A stretch of 64,000 nt of DNA from Pseudomonadota bacterium. GTDB taxonomy: Bacteria; Pseudomonadota; Gammaproteobacteria; Halothiobacillales; Halothiobacillaceae. The number at the start of each line of letters is the position of its first letter. The first letter of the stretch is position 1. The stretch is from NCBI GenBank assembly GCA_021795795.1, contig JAJYPA010000002.1:31131-95130 (forward strand). The letters run 5' to 3'. Under the pieces are notes generated by a model, which saw nothing but the letters and a program-made list of their open reading frames with translations, did not search any database and was not told where the DNA came from. A program made the translations under genes and the position numbers. Below are positions 44,859 through 57,924 of this stretch, piece by piece.

Positions 44859-44888
44859 GACGGTTACACCCCGCCTGATCGCACGGAG

Positions 44889-48842
<3,954 letters not shown>

Positions 48843-49206
48843 GTTGGATATGCTCTTAGTGCATGGAATCAGGGGACAAAATTGACGACGAAACACAGCG
48901 TCACGCCAACTTGAGTGCGGCGATTGTACCACCGGGAGACGATGATTCTCCATGAAATGGCCTATGAAAGCGCATCACGGCAAAAGCCAGAAAATCAAAC
49001 GGTAAAACCCTGACATGGCTTGTATTTTGCTTCAGGTAAACCATAGATAGTTTCATACATGGGCACCTCGAAAAACCGTCACGGGCTGACGCCAGCTCAA
49101 TGCGAAGCAGGCGTAAGCCCGCGTTAGCATGTTCGAGTGCAAGGAAGCACGGGCTTACGCCGGCTGATCGTCGTCGCCCCTTGGGCGACGCCTGATCACA
49201 TCAAAC
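48843..49206. other. Intergenic region between purL and rsmD with a subtype A element
   Basis: No gene is seen in these 364 bases. The right half (49061-49190) is an element fragment with several hairpins; the left half should contain the purL promoter but no clear match was identified. Confidence 0.6.
49061..49190. repeat. Second copy, incomplete, of the subtype A hairpin element
   Basis: It starts with GGGCACCTCGAAAAACC at 49061, the same 17 bases as the right end of the parE element. It shares GCATGTTCGAGTGCAAGGA and GGGCTTACGCC with it. A 12-bp inverted repeat GGCGTAAGCCCG/CGGGCTTACGCC (49110-49121 with 49150-49161) and the stem GTCGCCC-CTT-GGGCGAC (49173-49189) follow. The second terminal repeat is missing; the rsmD stop is 17 bp beyond. 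It may serve as an rsmD terminator. Confidence 0.7.
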
Positions 49207-49917
49207 CTATGCCTCTTTTGGTAGCGGCCTTTGCCGCCGCCACAGCGCAAACGCACTCTCTCCGGCTCGACCTTCGCGCAACCTGATCCAACCCATGGGT
49301 TGAATGCTCGCCTCCTGGGCACTCTGCTCGATATACATGTATGCGTCATCCGCCATCCAATCGGCCTGCTGCAAGCGTTCAACCGCTTCCGTCAACAAAT
49401 CAGGACGAGCAAATGGTGGATCAAGAAATACCAGATCGATCCGCTCCCCCGGCACGAATTGAGTCGGCGCCTGACGCAGCCAACCCAAGGCATCCTGCGA
49501 CCAAACCCGTGCCCGCTCATCCGCTACCGACATTGATTTCAAACTGTGGCGAATCTCGGCGGCAACGCGGGCCGATTGCTCTATCAATCCCACCCACTGT
49601 GCACCGCGCGAAATAGATTCAATACCGAGAATGCCGCTACCGGCGAACAAATCCAGCACCCGCCAACCATTCAAATTTTGCCCAAGCCAGTTGAACAGTG
49701 TTTCTCTCACCCGGTCGGGCGTGGGGCGCAGGCTCGGCATGGCAGGAAAATGCAAACGCCGTGAGCGCATTTCCCCGCCCGTCACCCGCACGACCTGTTT
49801 GCCACGGACGACCTGGCCGGATAAGGCACGAGGCGAAGATTTCACGAATGTGTCGCCGAATCCATCCCCTGATTCTTCACCATGCGAAATTCGCGATTTC
49901 CTTGATTTGGCACTCAA
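49207..49917 (-). CDS. rsmD: 16S rRNA (guanine966-N2)-methyltransferase
   Basis: This ~236-aa SAM-dependent methyltransferase has the RsmD-specific segment VVRVTGGEMRSRRLHFP, then LRPTPDRVRETLFNWLGQ. The SAM-binding motif is RVLDLFAGSGILGIESISRGA, and the catalytic DPPF is in DLVFLDPPFARPDL. It methylates G966 of 16S rRNA in the assembling 30S subunit. A TTG start at 49917, preceded by GGGGTGA, is the best of weak options; no ATG lies before the conserved core. RsmD next to ftsYEX (here divergent) is a common gammaproteobacterial arrangement. Confidence 0.93.
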   Translation of the reverse strand: MSAKSRKSRISHGEESGDGFGDTFVKSSPRALSGQVVRGKQVVRVTGGEMRSRRLHFPAMPSLRPTPDRVRETLFNWLGQNLNGWRVLDLFAGSGILGIESISRGAQWVGLIEQSARVAAEIRHSLKSMSVADERARVWSQDALGWLRQAPTQFVPGERIDLVFLDPPFARPDLLTEAVERLQQADWMADDAYMYIEQSAQEASIQPMGWIRLREGRAGESAFALWRRQRPLPKEA

Positions 49918-50113
49918 AATTCACCCCGGAGATTTCACGACTCAAAGCCGCGCCTGAATTCTTGACGATAAGCGATTGAAGAACAGCGTAAATGTGAAAC
50001 CCTGCTCATCATCGGCATCAGCTCATTGATGGCATGACGCCCATGTTAATATGATCCATAGACGGTGTAGTGTGCTGCCCGTATGGATTATCTCATTCAC
50101 GAAGGCCTTTAAA

Positions 50114-51283
50114 ATGTTTGGATTTCTCCGTCGGAAGAAAAAACAGGTGCCCGGCGATGCTGCGATCGAATCACCGGTTGATTCTTCAGTCGACGCCCCA
50201 GTAGTCGAATCAAATGGCTCGGCCACTGCAGAAGAACCGGTCGAAGCGCAAAAAGCCATCGAACCCGAATCCATTGCCGCGGCCATTACAGAAGAACCTG
50301 AACCGGCGCAACCTTCGACACAGATAGCCATCCAAACGGCGCCACAACCCGTTACACAGGAAAAACCCAAATCCCGCTTCTGGCAACAACTGGCAAGGGC
50401 TCGCAACAACTTCACCGAAGGCTTGGGCGATCTTTTCCTCGGCAAAAAGGCCATCGATGACGAACTGCTCGAAGAAGTCGAAACCCGATTGATCATGGCC
50501 GACGTCGGGCAAGCGACTACGCGCGCGTTGATCGATGCCCTGCATCAGCAGATTTCCCGCAAGCAGATCAACGACGCCGAAGCCTTGTTCGAAAAGCTCA
50601 GCCAACTGATGGTCGAGCGGCTGGAACGCGTACAAAAACCCCGCCCCGTCCCCACGGAGCAGCCACACATTATCGTTGTCTGCGGCATCAATGGTGCCGG
50701 GAAAACCACGACCATCGGCAAACTGGCACACCATTACAAGCAGTCCGGGCACAAGGTGATGCTGGCCGCGGGTGATACCTTCCGCGCCGCAGCCGTCGAG
50801 CAACTGATCACCTGGGGTGAACGCAACCAGATCCCGGTCATCGGCGAACCGGGGCGGCAGGACGCCGCTTCGGTGCTGTTTGATGCCGCCCAATCGGCGC
50901 GCGCCCGGAATATGGATGTGCTGATTGCCGACACCGCCGGTCGACTGCATACGCAAGGCGGCCTGATGGAAGAATTGAAGAAGCTGGTCCGGGTCGTCAG
51001 CAAATCGATTCCTGGCGCGCCGCACGAGATTATGCTCGTGCTCGACGCCAGCATCGGCCAGAACGCGCTCAATCAGGCTCGTCAGTTCCATGAGGCGGTC
51101 GGCGTGACCGGATTGATTGTCACCAAGCTCGATGGCACCGCCAAGGGCGGCATTCTGTTCGCTATTAGCGACGAATTGAAGCTGCCCATCGACTTTATCG
51201 GCGTAGGGGAACAGATCGGCGATTTGCGACCGTTCGACCCGAAAGGTTATGTCGATGCCCTGCTGGATCGCGAGGAAATATGA
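50114..51283 (+). CDS. ftsY: Signal recognition particle receptor FtsY
   Basis: This 389-aa SRP GTPase is the membrane receptor for co-translational targeting. An acidic/Ala-Pro-rich A domain (residues ~10-100) is followed by the four-helix N domain (RFWQQLARARNNFTEGLGDLFLG) and the GTPase G domain. The latter has GINGAGKTTTIGKLA (G1), AAGDTFRAAAVEQL, DTAGRLHTQGGLMEEL (G3), TKLDGTAKGG (G4) and GVGEQIGDLRPFD. ATG 50114 has GAAGG upstream and starts MFGFLRRKKK, a basic membrane-contacting end. It overlaps ftsE by four bases. Confidence 0.97.
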   Translation: MFGFLRRKKKQVPGDAAIESPVDSSVDAPVVESNGSATAEEPVEAQKAIEPESIAAAITEEPEPAQPSTQIAIQTAPQPVTQEKPKSRFWQQLARARNNFTEGLGDLFLGKKAIDDELLEEVETRLIMADVGQATTRALIDALHQQISRKQINDAEALFEKLSQLMVERLERVQKPRPVPTEQPHIIVVCGINGAGKTTTIGKLAHHYKQSGHKVMLAAGDTFRAAAVEQLITWGERNQIPVIGEPGRQDAASVLFDAAQSARARNMDVLIADTAGRLHTQGGLMEELKKLVRVVSKSIPGAPHEIMLVLDASIGQNALNQARQFHEAVGVTGLIVTKLDGTAKGGILFAISDELKLPIDFIGVGEQIGDLRPFDPKGYVDALLDREEI

Positions 51284-51948
51284 TCGAATTCGATGGCGTT
51301 AGCCGCCGCTTCAGTAACGGCCACTTCGGTTTGCAGGACGTGCGTTTTCACATTCCCGAAGGGCGGATGGTGTTCATTACCGGCCATTCCGGTTCGGGAA
51401 AATCCACCCTGCTGCGACTGATTCCCGCGCTGGATCACCCCACCAGCGGCACGGTGCGCATCGGCGGGCATGATCTGCAAAAAATGCCCAAACACCAGTA
51501 TCCGAAATTGCGGCGTCAAATCGGCGTGGTGTTTCAGGATCATCACCTGCTGCCCGACCGACGGGTGTTCGATAATGTGGCCCTACCGATGCAGGTGGCC
51601 GGTTTCGAGCCACGAGACATCCGCCGACGCGTCGAAGCGGCGCTCGACAAGGTCGGCCTGCTTGCGCGCCAACGCGCTCGAGTGGATGAACTCTCCGGTG
51701 GTGAGCAGCAGCGGGTCAATATCGCCCGCGCCTTGGTCAATCGCCCCAAGATCCTGCTGGCCGATGAGCCCACGGGCAACCTCGACCCCGAACTTTCCCG
51801 CGAAATTTTCAACCAGTTCGCCGACTTTCACGCCATCGGCGTGACCGTGTTGATCGCGAGCCACGACCTGCATTTGTTAAAGACCTTTGCCGTGCCCCGT
51901 ATCGTATTGAATCAAGGGCGGATTGCCCAGATAGAGGAAGCTTTCTGA
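51280..51948 (+). CDS. ftsE: Cell division ATP-binding protein FtsE
   Basis: This 222-aa ABC ATPase has Walker A ITGHSGSGKSTLL, signature LSGGEQQRVNIARALV, Walker B ILLADEPTGNLDPE and the switch His in IASHDLHLL. It works with FtsX to activate periplasmic amidases through EnvC at the septum. GAGGAAAT precedes an ATG that overlaps the ftsY stop. Length and gene order (ftsY-ftsE-ftsX) are standard. Confidence 0.96.
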   Translation: MIEFDGVSRRFSNGHFGLQDVRFHIPEGRMVFITGHSGSGKSTLLRLIPALDHPTSGTVRIGGHDLQKMPKHQYPKLRRQIGVVFQDHHLLPDRRVFDNVALPMQVAGFEPRDIRRRVEAALDKVGLLARQRARVDELSGGEQQRVNIARALVNRPKILLADEPTGNLDPELSREIFNQFADFHAIGVTVLIASHDLHLLKTFAVPRIVLNQGRIAQIEEAF

Positions 51949-51950
51949 GC

Positions 51951-52934
51951 ATGGACCAGAACCACTCAACCTCGGCCAAAATCCCGAGCGGCACACCGAC
52001 CCGAACTGCCAGAACGAAGACCAGTGCACTCAACGCCTGGAAACGGCACCATGCACGCTGCCTCAAGGACGGCTTATGGCATCTGGTGCGCCGTCCCCTG
52101 AGCGCCTGGGCCACTATTTTCGCCATAGCCATCGTGCTGGCGCTGCCGGGGTTTTTGATGACGCTGGCCGCCCAGATCAAGCACATCGGTGGTGCCTGGG
52201 CAGCCGAACAGGGTCAGGTGAACGTGTATCTCAAAACGGGCACCGATGAAACCCATGTAAAAGACTTCACCCAATGGCTGCAGAGCCAACCCAATGTCCG
52301 CAGCACCCACGTCATTCCACCGGAACAGGGGCTGAAGGATCTCGCCCGACGCCTGAACATCGATAGTCTGGACAGTGATATTCCCAACCCGCTCCCGACC
52401 GTCGTCGTTCTCAAATTAAAGAACCCGACCGACCAGGCCAGCCTCGCGCTGCGGGAAGAAATCCGTAACAACCCCTTGGTCGAGAATCTCTCGGAGAGTG
52501 GCGTATGGGTAAAGCGACTGCAAACCATCAGCCAGTTTTTCGACGAGTTGAGCTGGTGGTTGATGTTCCTGTTCGGCTTTACCGTGGTTTCCGTGATCGG
52601 CAACACACTGCGGCTCGAATTACAGAAACGTCGTGAAGAGCTGGCGTTGATCGCGCTGATCGGCGGCACGCGGCGTTACATGATTCGCCCGCTACTTTAT
52701 GACGGCGCCATCATGGGACTGCTGGGTGGCCTGGTGGCCAGCGGCTTGATCTACACGCTATTGACGATGCTCACGGCACCCATCAATCAATTCGCGGCGG
52801 AATACGGTACTCAGATCACCGTGATCACCCCGATGATGCTGACCGCGCTGCTTGGGTTGATCGGGCTTTCACTGGGATGGCTCAGCGCCCAACTGATCGG
52901 GCGGAATTTTTTGCGCCACGCGGTGTCGGCCTGA
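51951..52934 (+). CDS. ftsX: Cell division protein FtsX
   Basis: This 327-aa membrane partner of FtsE has a cytoplasmic N-terminal tail, one helix (TIFAIAIVLALPGFLMTLA, residues ~62-80) and a periplasmic domain of about 110 residues (GQVNVYLKTGTDETHVKDF onward). Three C-terminal helices include LSWWLMFLFGFTVVSVIGN and the conserved RREELALIALIGGTRRYMIRP loop. It starts two bases after the ftsE stop. It passes the FtsE ATPase signal to the periplasmic EnvC-type hydrolase activator. Confidence 0.95.
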   Translation: MDQNHSTSAKIPSGTPTRTARTKTSALNAWKRHHARCLKDGLWHLVRRPLSAWATIFAIAIVLALPGFLMTLAAQIKHIGGAWAAEQGQVNVYLKTGTDETHVKDFTQWLQSQPNVRSTHVIPPEQGLKDLARRLNIDSLDSDIPNPLPTVVVLKLKNPTDQASLALREEIRNNPLVENLSESGVWVKRLQTISQFFDELSWWLMFLFGFTVVSVIGNTLRLELQKRREELALIALIGGTRRYMIRPLLYDGAIMGLLGGLVASGLIYTLLTMLTAPINQFAAEYGTQITVITPMMLTALLGLIGLSLGWLSAQLIGRNFLRHAVSA

Positions 52935-52945
52935 CTTATCCGAGC

Positions 52946-52965
52946 CCCCGCTCTCGAGAACGGGG
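52946..52965. terminator. Bidirectional hairpin between ftsX and the chemoreceptor-like gene
   Basis: CCCCG-C-TCTCGAGA-A-CGGGG forms a stem with one mismatch in the 37-bp gap between two convergent genes. There is no strong T-tract on either side, so termination efficiency is uncertain. Confidence 0.4.
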
Positions 52966-52971
52966 TTCGAC

Positions 52972-54009
52972 TTAAATCCTGAAACCGCTGACCAGCGAAC
53001 CCAGTTTTTGTGCATCCTGCTGCACGCTGGATACCGCGACCTGCGCCGCTGACATATGTTCGGCGTTGGCAGTGATCACGTCGATCAAGGCGTGCAGATC
53101 GGCATTGAGCTGCTCGATGGTTTCCTGATGCTCCTGACTGTTGCTTTCCACGCTCAACGTGGCCGACACGGAATCGTCGATGGCAACCAGGACTTGCTCC
53201 AACTCACCTTGCGCCGCGCTCATAGCCGCTTCGGCCTGCTGAGAGTAATCCACGACTTCGGTCATGGTTTGATCCGTCTGACCCTCCTCGCGGGTCAAGC
53301 GCTCCATCACTGCCGAAATCTGCACGGTGGCGTCCTGACTGCGCAGCGCCAACGCCCAGACTGCTCCGGCCACCACGGCAAATCCCCGCCCATGCTTACC
53401 TGCGCGGGCGGCTTCAATGGCTGCATTCAGTGCCAACAGGTTGGTTTGGTCGGCCACCGAGCTGATGGTGCGTGTCATGGATTCGATTTCTTCCTTGGCC
53501 GACACCAGAGAATGGATGTGCCGGGTGGCCGTATCAACGCGGGCAAGGGCGAAGTGAATCGAACCGACACTTCGGGTGATCTGTCCTTGACTCTGCTCGG
53601 TCATCACCTGACCGATGCGGTGATCGAGCGTATTGGCCGCTTCTTGCATCGATGCACTGCCGTGGTTGATGTCGCCGATCTGGCGATGCAGCGTGTCGAT
53701 CATGCCGTTGAAACTATCAGCAATTTTGCCGATGGCATCGTCGCTCATCAAGTCGCATTTACTCGTCAGGTCACCCTGCCGTACTGAGCCGGTCAAAATG
53801 GCCATTTTCGACAATTGCCGCAACAACACGACCTGCGCCACCCAGTAATTTACAAAACCGACGGTAATGCCCGCTGCCACACAACCCAGCAAGAACCAGC
53901 TCAGCATCCCTTCCCTGAAGTTGACAAAGAAACTTGCAAAAACAGGGAAAATAGCCCCCATGGCGATAAAGGACCATTTAAGGCGCCGCAAGATACTTAT
54001 TTTATTCAT
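52972..54009 (-). CDS. Short methyl-accepting chemotaxis-like protein with a degenerate signalling motif
   Basis: The protein has 345 residues. Two membrane helices lie close together (residues ~11-32 and ~36-60) with almost no periplasmic sensor. A HAMP-like segment follows (~62-115), and the receptor coiled coil carries the hairpin tip [31 protein letters not shown]. Directly after the tip the near-invariant ADEVRxLAxRS reads [11 protein letters not shown]: Asp-Glu became Gly-Ala, and Arg became Trp. These residues contribute to CheW/CheA contacts, so kinase control may be lost. No che genes are near. It may be an internal-state sensor or a degenerating receptor. Confidence 0.8.
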   Translation of the reverse strand: MNKISILRRLKWSFIAMGAIFPVFASFFVNFREGMLSWFLLGCVAAGITVGFVNYWVAQVVLLRQLSKMAILTGSVRQGDLTSKCDLMSDDAIGKIADSFNGMIDTLHRQIGDINHGSASMQEAANTLDHRIGQVMTEQSQGQITRSVGSIHFALARVDTATRHIHSLVSAKEEIESMTRTISSVADQTNLLALNAAIEAARAGKHGRGFAVVAGAVWALALRSQDATVQISAVMERLTREEGQTDQTMTEVVDYSQQAEAAMSAAQGELEQVLVAIDDSVSATLSVESNSQEHQETIEQLNADLHALIDVITANAEHMSAAQVAVSSVQQDAQKLGSLVSGFRI

Positions 54010-54216
54010 AGAAACCCTTAAAACCCCATAAAAAATAGGGATACACTATCCTTGGACACCTGACTCCAAATACCTTAGCGATGTGGTTGGCGTATCGTCA
54101 CATAGGCCAAATACTTTAGCCAATCCGACAAACATATCCGGCTCGGTCAAAGCCACAACCACCCTACTCGGCATTTCAGGATGCCCCCGGACAGCTGCAT
54201 TGCTATGATGCCCGCC

Positions 54217-55089
54217 ATGAATCAACACAGCCCCACGAGTCACGATGCCGAGTGCGAACGGATTGCCCGCCCGATTGGCAGCGGCTTTCGATATGCCAGC
54301 CTGCCGCTGCGTGGCCGGGATCTGTACGCGATTACGGCGATCAAGGCGCTCGACAAAAGTTTGGAAGAGATCGTTCAGACCATGGCGGAGCCCCAGGTTG
54401 CCCGATCCAAGCTCGATTGGTGGCGTGGCGCCTTGCATCAGGCGACCACCGAAACCAGCAGCAATCACCCGGTTTTGATTTCACTACTTGAGTCGACGCC
54501 CCCCGGCACCCTTGAAAAAATGGTTCCGCATCTGGAATCTCGACTCGGTAGCGCGCTTTTGGCGCTGGATTATCAGGGATTCGATACCGAAGCGGATCTG
54601 ACTGCCTATCTCGATGCCAAAGGGGGCGCCCTGTTCCGGTTGTACGCCCAGGCGCTCGATCTTCCTGAGGAAACGACTGTGAAGCTCGGCGCACTCGGCG
54701 CACTCGGTCACCGCATCGACAACCTGCAGTGGCTGGGGCGCAATGTGGCTCGTGGCTTTATTTACCTCTCTGTGGAGCAACTCGAAAAGCACAGCGTCAA
54801 TGAAGCGGATTTTCACCGTCCGGATCGATCCACTCGCCTGGCACCCTTGCTGCAAGCGGAATATGAACACATCCGGGCAGAACACAATCGGCATCTGCTT
54901 GAACTCAAACAAACCTGTCGTCGGCCACCCGCTTTTTTCCGCGCGCTGATCGCACTCGACCAAGCCCGTCTAGTCCACCTTCACCGCAGTGGATTGCGCC
55001 TGCTCGACGAGCGCCCCGAGCGTTCCCCTTTTGCACAACTGCTCACCGCCTGGTGGGCCACCAAGCGGGCGCCGCGGCCGTTGCGTTGA
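54217..55089 (+). CDS. Squalene/phytoene synthase-fold protein, NDUFAF6-like
   Basis: The protein has about 290 residues. It has the all-helical isoprenoid-synthase fold signature ALDKSLEEIVQ, SKLDWWRGALHQ, LTAYLDAKGGALFRLYAQAL and HRIDNLQWLGRNVARGFIYLS, like mitochondrial NDUFAF6 and its bacterial homologues. The Asp-rich DxxxD motifs that bind prenyl diphosphate are not visible, so enzymatic synthase activity is doubtful. Homologues in eukaryotes assist respiratory complex I assembly; in bacteria the role is unknown. The start is uncertain: ATGs at 54181, 54205, 54208 and 54217 are all in frame and none has a clear ribosome-binding site. Confidence 0.75.
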   Translation: MNQHSPTSHDAECERIARPIGSGFRYASLPLRGRDLYAITAIKALDKSLEEIVQTMAEPQVARSKLDWWRGALHQATTETSSNHPVLISLLESTPPGTLEKMVPHLESRLGSALLALDYQGFDTEADLTAYLDAKGGALFRLYAQALDLPEETTVKLGALGALGHRIDNLQWLGRNVARGFIYLSVEQLEKHSVNEADFHRPDRSTRLAPLLQAEYEHIRAEHNRHLLELKQTCRRPPAFFRALIALDQARLVHLHRSGLRLLDERPERSPFAQLLTAWWATKRAPRPLR

Positions 55090-55123
55090 ACCGCCTGTAA
55101 AAACATGGAATTGAGATAACGAT

Positions 55124-55879
55124 ATGAACAGCGAAAAAACAGACGGATTTGCCGGTCGAATCGTCGTCATCAACGGCGCCACCGGCACGATCGGTGAAGC
55201 CATGGCATTCGCGCTGCAACGACAAGGCGCGCAGTTGATCCTGTTCGGGCGCAAAAGTGACCGTCTCAACCACTTGGCCGATGAACTCACCGCCGAGTTG
55301 GGTGCCGAGGCCGAACAACGCGCGCCTGTCATTCAAAACGTGGATTTTTCCGGAGCCGCCGTCGAGGATTACCAGACGCTGGCCGATGCAATCGAAAACA
55401 ACTTTGGCCGGATCGATATTCTGATCCACGCCATGGGCCAAGGCGGGCAACTCAGCCCGCTGGCCCACAGTGATCTGATGAAATTCCAGGAAAGCCTGCA
55501 CCTCAACCTGATCGCCCCATTCGCACTCACCCGCAGTCTCTGGCACCTGCTGGAGCAACCCGGGAAACAGACACAGCCCAATCGCGCTCAGGTCTTGTTT
55601 TTCACCGACCGGGGCACCCCCGCCTTCGGCAACGCCTACACACTCGCCCACGCCGCCATCGCGAGAATGATCGAACAATGGGCGAATGAAACGACCAGCG
55701 TGCGTATCAATGGGCTGGACCCCGGCCCTACCGATAGCGGCCTGCGGCAGTACCGATTCCCAGGCGAAGCGCAATCGGAACGCGCTGATGTCTCGGCCAT
55801 GCTGCCCACTGCCCTGGCATTGCTCGCCAACAACAACGCCCACGGACAATTGATTCGTCTGCAACCGCACAGGGTCTGA
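55124..55879 (+). CDS. Short-chain dehydrogenase/reductase-like protein with altered catalytic site
   Basis: This 251-aa Rossmann-fold protein has the cofactor motif INGATGTIGEAMAFALQRQG at residues ~15-34. A QNVDFSG segment and an IDILIHAMGQGG segment stand in place of the usual NNAG. It resembles YciK-type SDRs in overall order. The catalytic YxxxK is changed: the tyrosine region reads NAYTLAHAAI, with His where Lys is expected, and the preceding Ser region is not typical. It may bind NAD(P) without classical dehydrogenase activity. GAGATAACG precedes the ATG; a gene for a small membrane protein follows. Confidence 0.8.
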   Translation: MNSEKTDGFAGRIVVINGATGTIGEAMAFALQRQGAQLILFGRKSDRLNHLADELTAELGAEAEQRAPVIQNVDFSGAAVEDYQTLADAIENNFGRIDILIHAMGQGGQLSPLAHSDLMKFQESLHLNLIAPFALTRSLWHLLEQPGKQTQPNRAQVLFFTDRGTPAFGNAYTLAHAAIARMIEQWANETTSVRINGLDPGPTDSGLRQYRFPGEAQSERADVSAMLPTALALLANNNAHGQLIRLQPHRV

Positions 55880-55913
55880 TATATTTGGACGCACAAACAA
55901 AGGAGATTTAAAG

Positions 55914-56096
55914 ATGATGTCGATGCAAGTAGGTGGATTATTGGGTTTTATTATTCTCGCGCTGGACATCTGGGCCATGATCCGCGTGGTCCAGAGCAAT
56001 GCGGGTGCGGGGGTCAAAACGCTGTGGGTATTGCTCATCCTGTTTCTGCCCGTGCTGGGCTTGATCTTGTGGGCATTGCTTGGCCCCAAGGGCTGA
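55914..56096 (+). CDS. Small membrane protein, PLDc_N/phospholipase D-nuclease N-terminal type
   Basis: This 60-aa protein consists of two hydrophobic segments (residues ~5-25 and ~37-57) joined by a short loop RVVQSNAGAGVKT. It ends WALLGPKG, a pattern of the PLDc_N family found in the N-terminus of cardiolipin synthases and as free small proteins. AAGGAG eight bases before the ATG marks the start. Its function is unknown; it is probably an inner-membrane protein. Confidence 0.75.
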   Translation: MMSMQVGGLLGFIILALDIWAMIRVVQSNAGAGVKTLWVLLILFLPVLGLILWALLGPKG

Positions 56097-56186
56097 CCCA
56101 CCGTCGATGCGGCGTCACCGATATCTGGCTCAACCCCATCCAGGGTAGAGTTTGAGCATTCCCGGACGCTGAATAAGGATGAATTC

Positions 56187-57659
56187 ATGAGCGAGCAAAC
56201 CACCTCGATCCTGCTTGGGGCCGGAACACAACCGGCCACCATTCAAACCCGCATGATTAACCGGCACGGTTTGATCGCAGGGGCCACGGGCACTGGCAAG
56301 ACCGTGACTCTGCAAGTATTGGCGGAGCAGTTTGCCCGGCTCGGCACCCCCGTTTTCGTGGCGGATATCAAAGGTGATTTGTCCGGCATCGCGGCCAGCG
56401 GCAAGTCACACCCAAAAATCAGCGCCCGCGCCGAAAAGATGGGGTTGGAGCCCATGCACTTCCAGGCCAATCCAGTCATTTTCTGGGATGTGCACGGTGA
56501 AAAAGGTCACCCCTTCCGACTGACGATTTCCGAAATCGGGCCTGTTGTTCTGGCCCGGCTGCTGGGTTTGAATGAGCTTCAGGAAGACGTGCTCAACATG
56601 GCATTCCAGATTGCCGACGATCAAGGCCTGCTGCTGATCGATTTCAAGGATTTCGAGGCATTGCTGCGCCACCTCGATGAAGCGGGCGACGAATACCAAT
56701 CGCAATACGGTCGCATCTCCAGCGCCAGTCTGGGCGCCATCATGCGCGCGCTGACTGGTTTCAAGCGTGAAGGGGCCGAACAGCTCTTCGGCGAGCCAGC
56801 CATCGCCCTTGATGATCTGCTCATTGAATCCGACACGGGCGCGGGCATGATTCACGTACTGGCAGCGGATCGGCTCTATCGGGAAAGCCCGAAGGTCTAT
56901 GCCGCCTTGTTACTTTGGCTACTCTCGGAATTATTCGAGCAGATGCCCGAGGTCGGCGACCTTGATGTGCCAAAATTCGTACTGTTCTTCGACGAAGCGC
57001 ACCTGTTGTTCGACGATGCCCCCAAACCGCTGATCGACAAGATCGAGCAGGTGGTTCGTCTGGTTCGTTCCAAAGGCGTGGGCGTTTATTTCGTCACGCA
57101 AAATCCGCTCGATCTGCCCGAAACCGTATTGGGCCAACTCGGTAACCGGGTACAACATGCGCTGCGCGCGTTTACGCCGCGCGATCAGAAAGCCGTGCGT
57201 GCCGCCGCGCAAACCTTCCGCAGCAACGAGGCGGTCGATGTGGAAACGGTCATCACCCAGCTTGGTGTGGGCGAAGCATTGGTATCATGCCTGGATGCCA
57301 AGGGCATGCCGACACCGGTCGAGCAGGTGCTCATGCGCCCGCCTATGAGCCGCATCGGCCCGCTCACCGACGAGGAACGCGCCGCCATCATGCAGCGCTC
57401 ACGTTATCGGGGGCGGTTCGATACGCCGGTGGATCGTGACTCTGCGTTCGAGATGCTCAAGCAGCGTACGGAAGAAATTCACCGTCAGACCCAACTGAGC
57501 GCGCAACACACCCAAGAGGACGAAAAAGCACAATCCACAGCTCGAACAAGCCGCCGACAAACGCCGATGGAGGCGTTCATCAGCAGTACGGTTCGTGCGA
57601 TCGGCAGCCAGATCGGAAGGCAATTGATCCGCTCACTGCTCGGCAGCTTGAAGCGCTGA
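56187..57659 (+). CDS. HerA/VirB4-like ATPase of the YjgR (DUF853) family
   Basis: This 490-aa P-loop NTPase has Walker A LIAGATGTGKTVTLQVL (residues ~30-46), FVADIKGDLSGIA, Walker B FVLFFDEAHLLFDDAP (about 267-282) and a sensor-like VGVYFVTQNPLDLPE with a following arginine region. The C-terminal ~70 residues are polar. The family is a soluble HerA-like hexameric ATPase, YjgR in E. coli, with no settled role; NTP-driven DNA translocation is inferred from the fold. AAGGATG precedes the ATG. Confidence 0.9.
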   Translation: MSEQTTSILLGAGTQPATIQTRMINRHGLIAGATGTGKTVTLQVLAEQFARLGTPVFVADIKGDLSGIAASGKSHPKISARAEKMGLEPMHFQANPVIFWDVHGEKGHPFRLTISEIGPVVLARLLGLNELQEDVLNMAFQIADDQGLLLIDFKDFEALLRHLDEAGDEYQSQYGRISSASLGAIMRALTGFKREGAEQLFGEPAIALDDLLIESDTGAGMIHVLAADRLYRESPKVYAALLLWLLSELFEQMPEVGDLDVPKFVLFFDEAHLLFDDAPKPLIDKIEQVVRLVRSKGVGVYFVTQNPLDLPETVLGQLGNRVQHALRAFTPRDQKAVRAAAQTFRSNEAVDVETVITQLGVGEALVSCLDAKGMPTPVEQVLMRPPMSRIGPLTDEERAAIMQRSRYRGRFDTPVDRDSAFEMLKQRTEEIHRQTQLSAQHTQEDEKAQSTARTSRRQTPMEAFISSTVRAIGSQIGRQLIRSLLGSLKR

Positions 57660-57924
57660 AGCGAAAAAACAGGAAGCGGGAATTACACACAGGCGAAGGA
57701 CAATCGGTAAAAATTTCCGCATAATGCGACTGGATGCGCCGACAGAACCGACCGTTAAAGTTCGAAGCCGCCTGTTTACCATGAGGTGGGGTTTTAAAGC
57801 CCCGCCCAGGATCGAATGTCTGCAGCGAGCGCCTGTTGCGCCGTCGACATCGCCCCACATTATGATATGAGTGCTGCAGGCCTGTTGCCTGCAGGTGACA
57901 GCCCGATTCCAAAGGAGTATCCGA
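57660..57924. other. Leader/promoter region of the pyruvate dehydrogenase operon
   Basis: No gene is visible. The region holds a GGGG-TTTTAAA-GCCCC stem near 57788-57802 and a perfect 8-bp hairpin CTGCAGGC-CTGTT-GCCTGCAG (57874-57894) just upstream of aceE. A weak -10-like TATGAT lies at 57861. No PdhR-type operator was seen. Confidence 0.5.

Noticed and set aside
57874..57894. Riboswitch or PdhR operator upstream of aceE
   Set aside because: Only a simple 8-bp hairpin; no AATTGGT-N3-ACCAATT-type site and no recognisable riboswitch.
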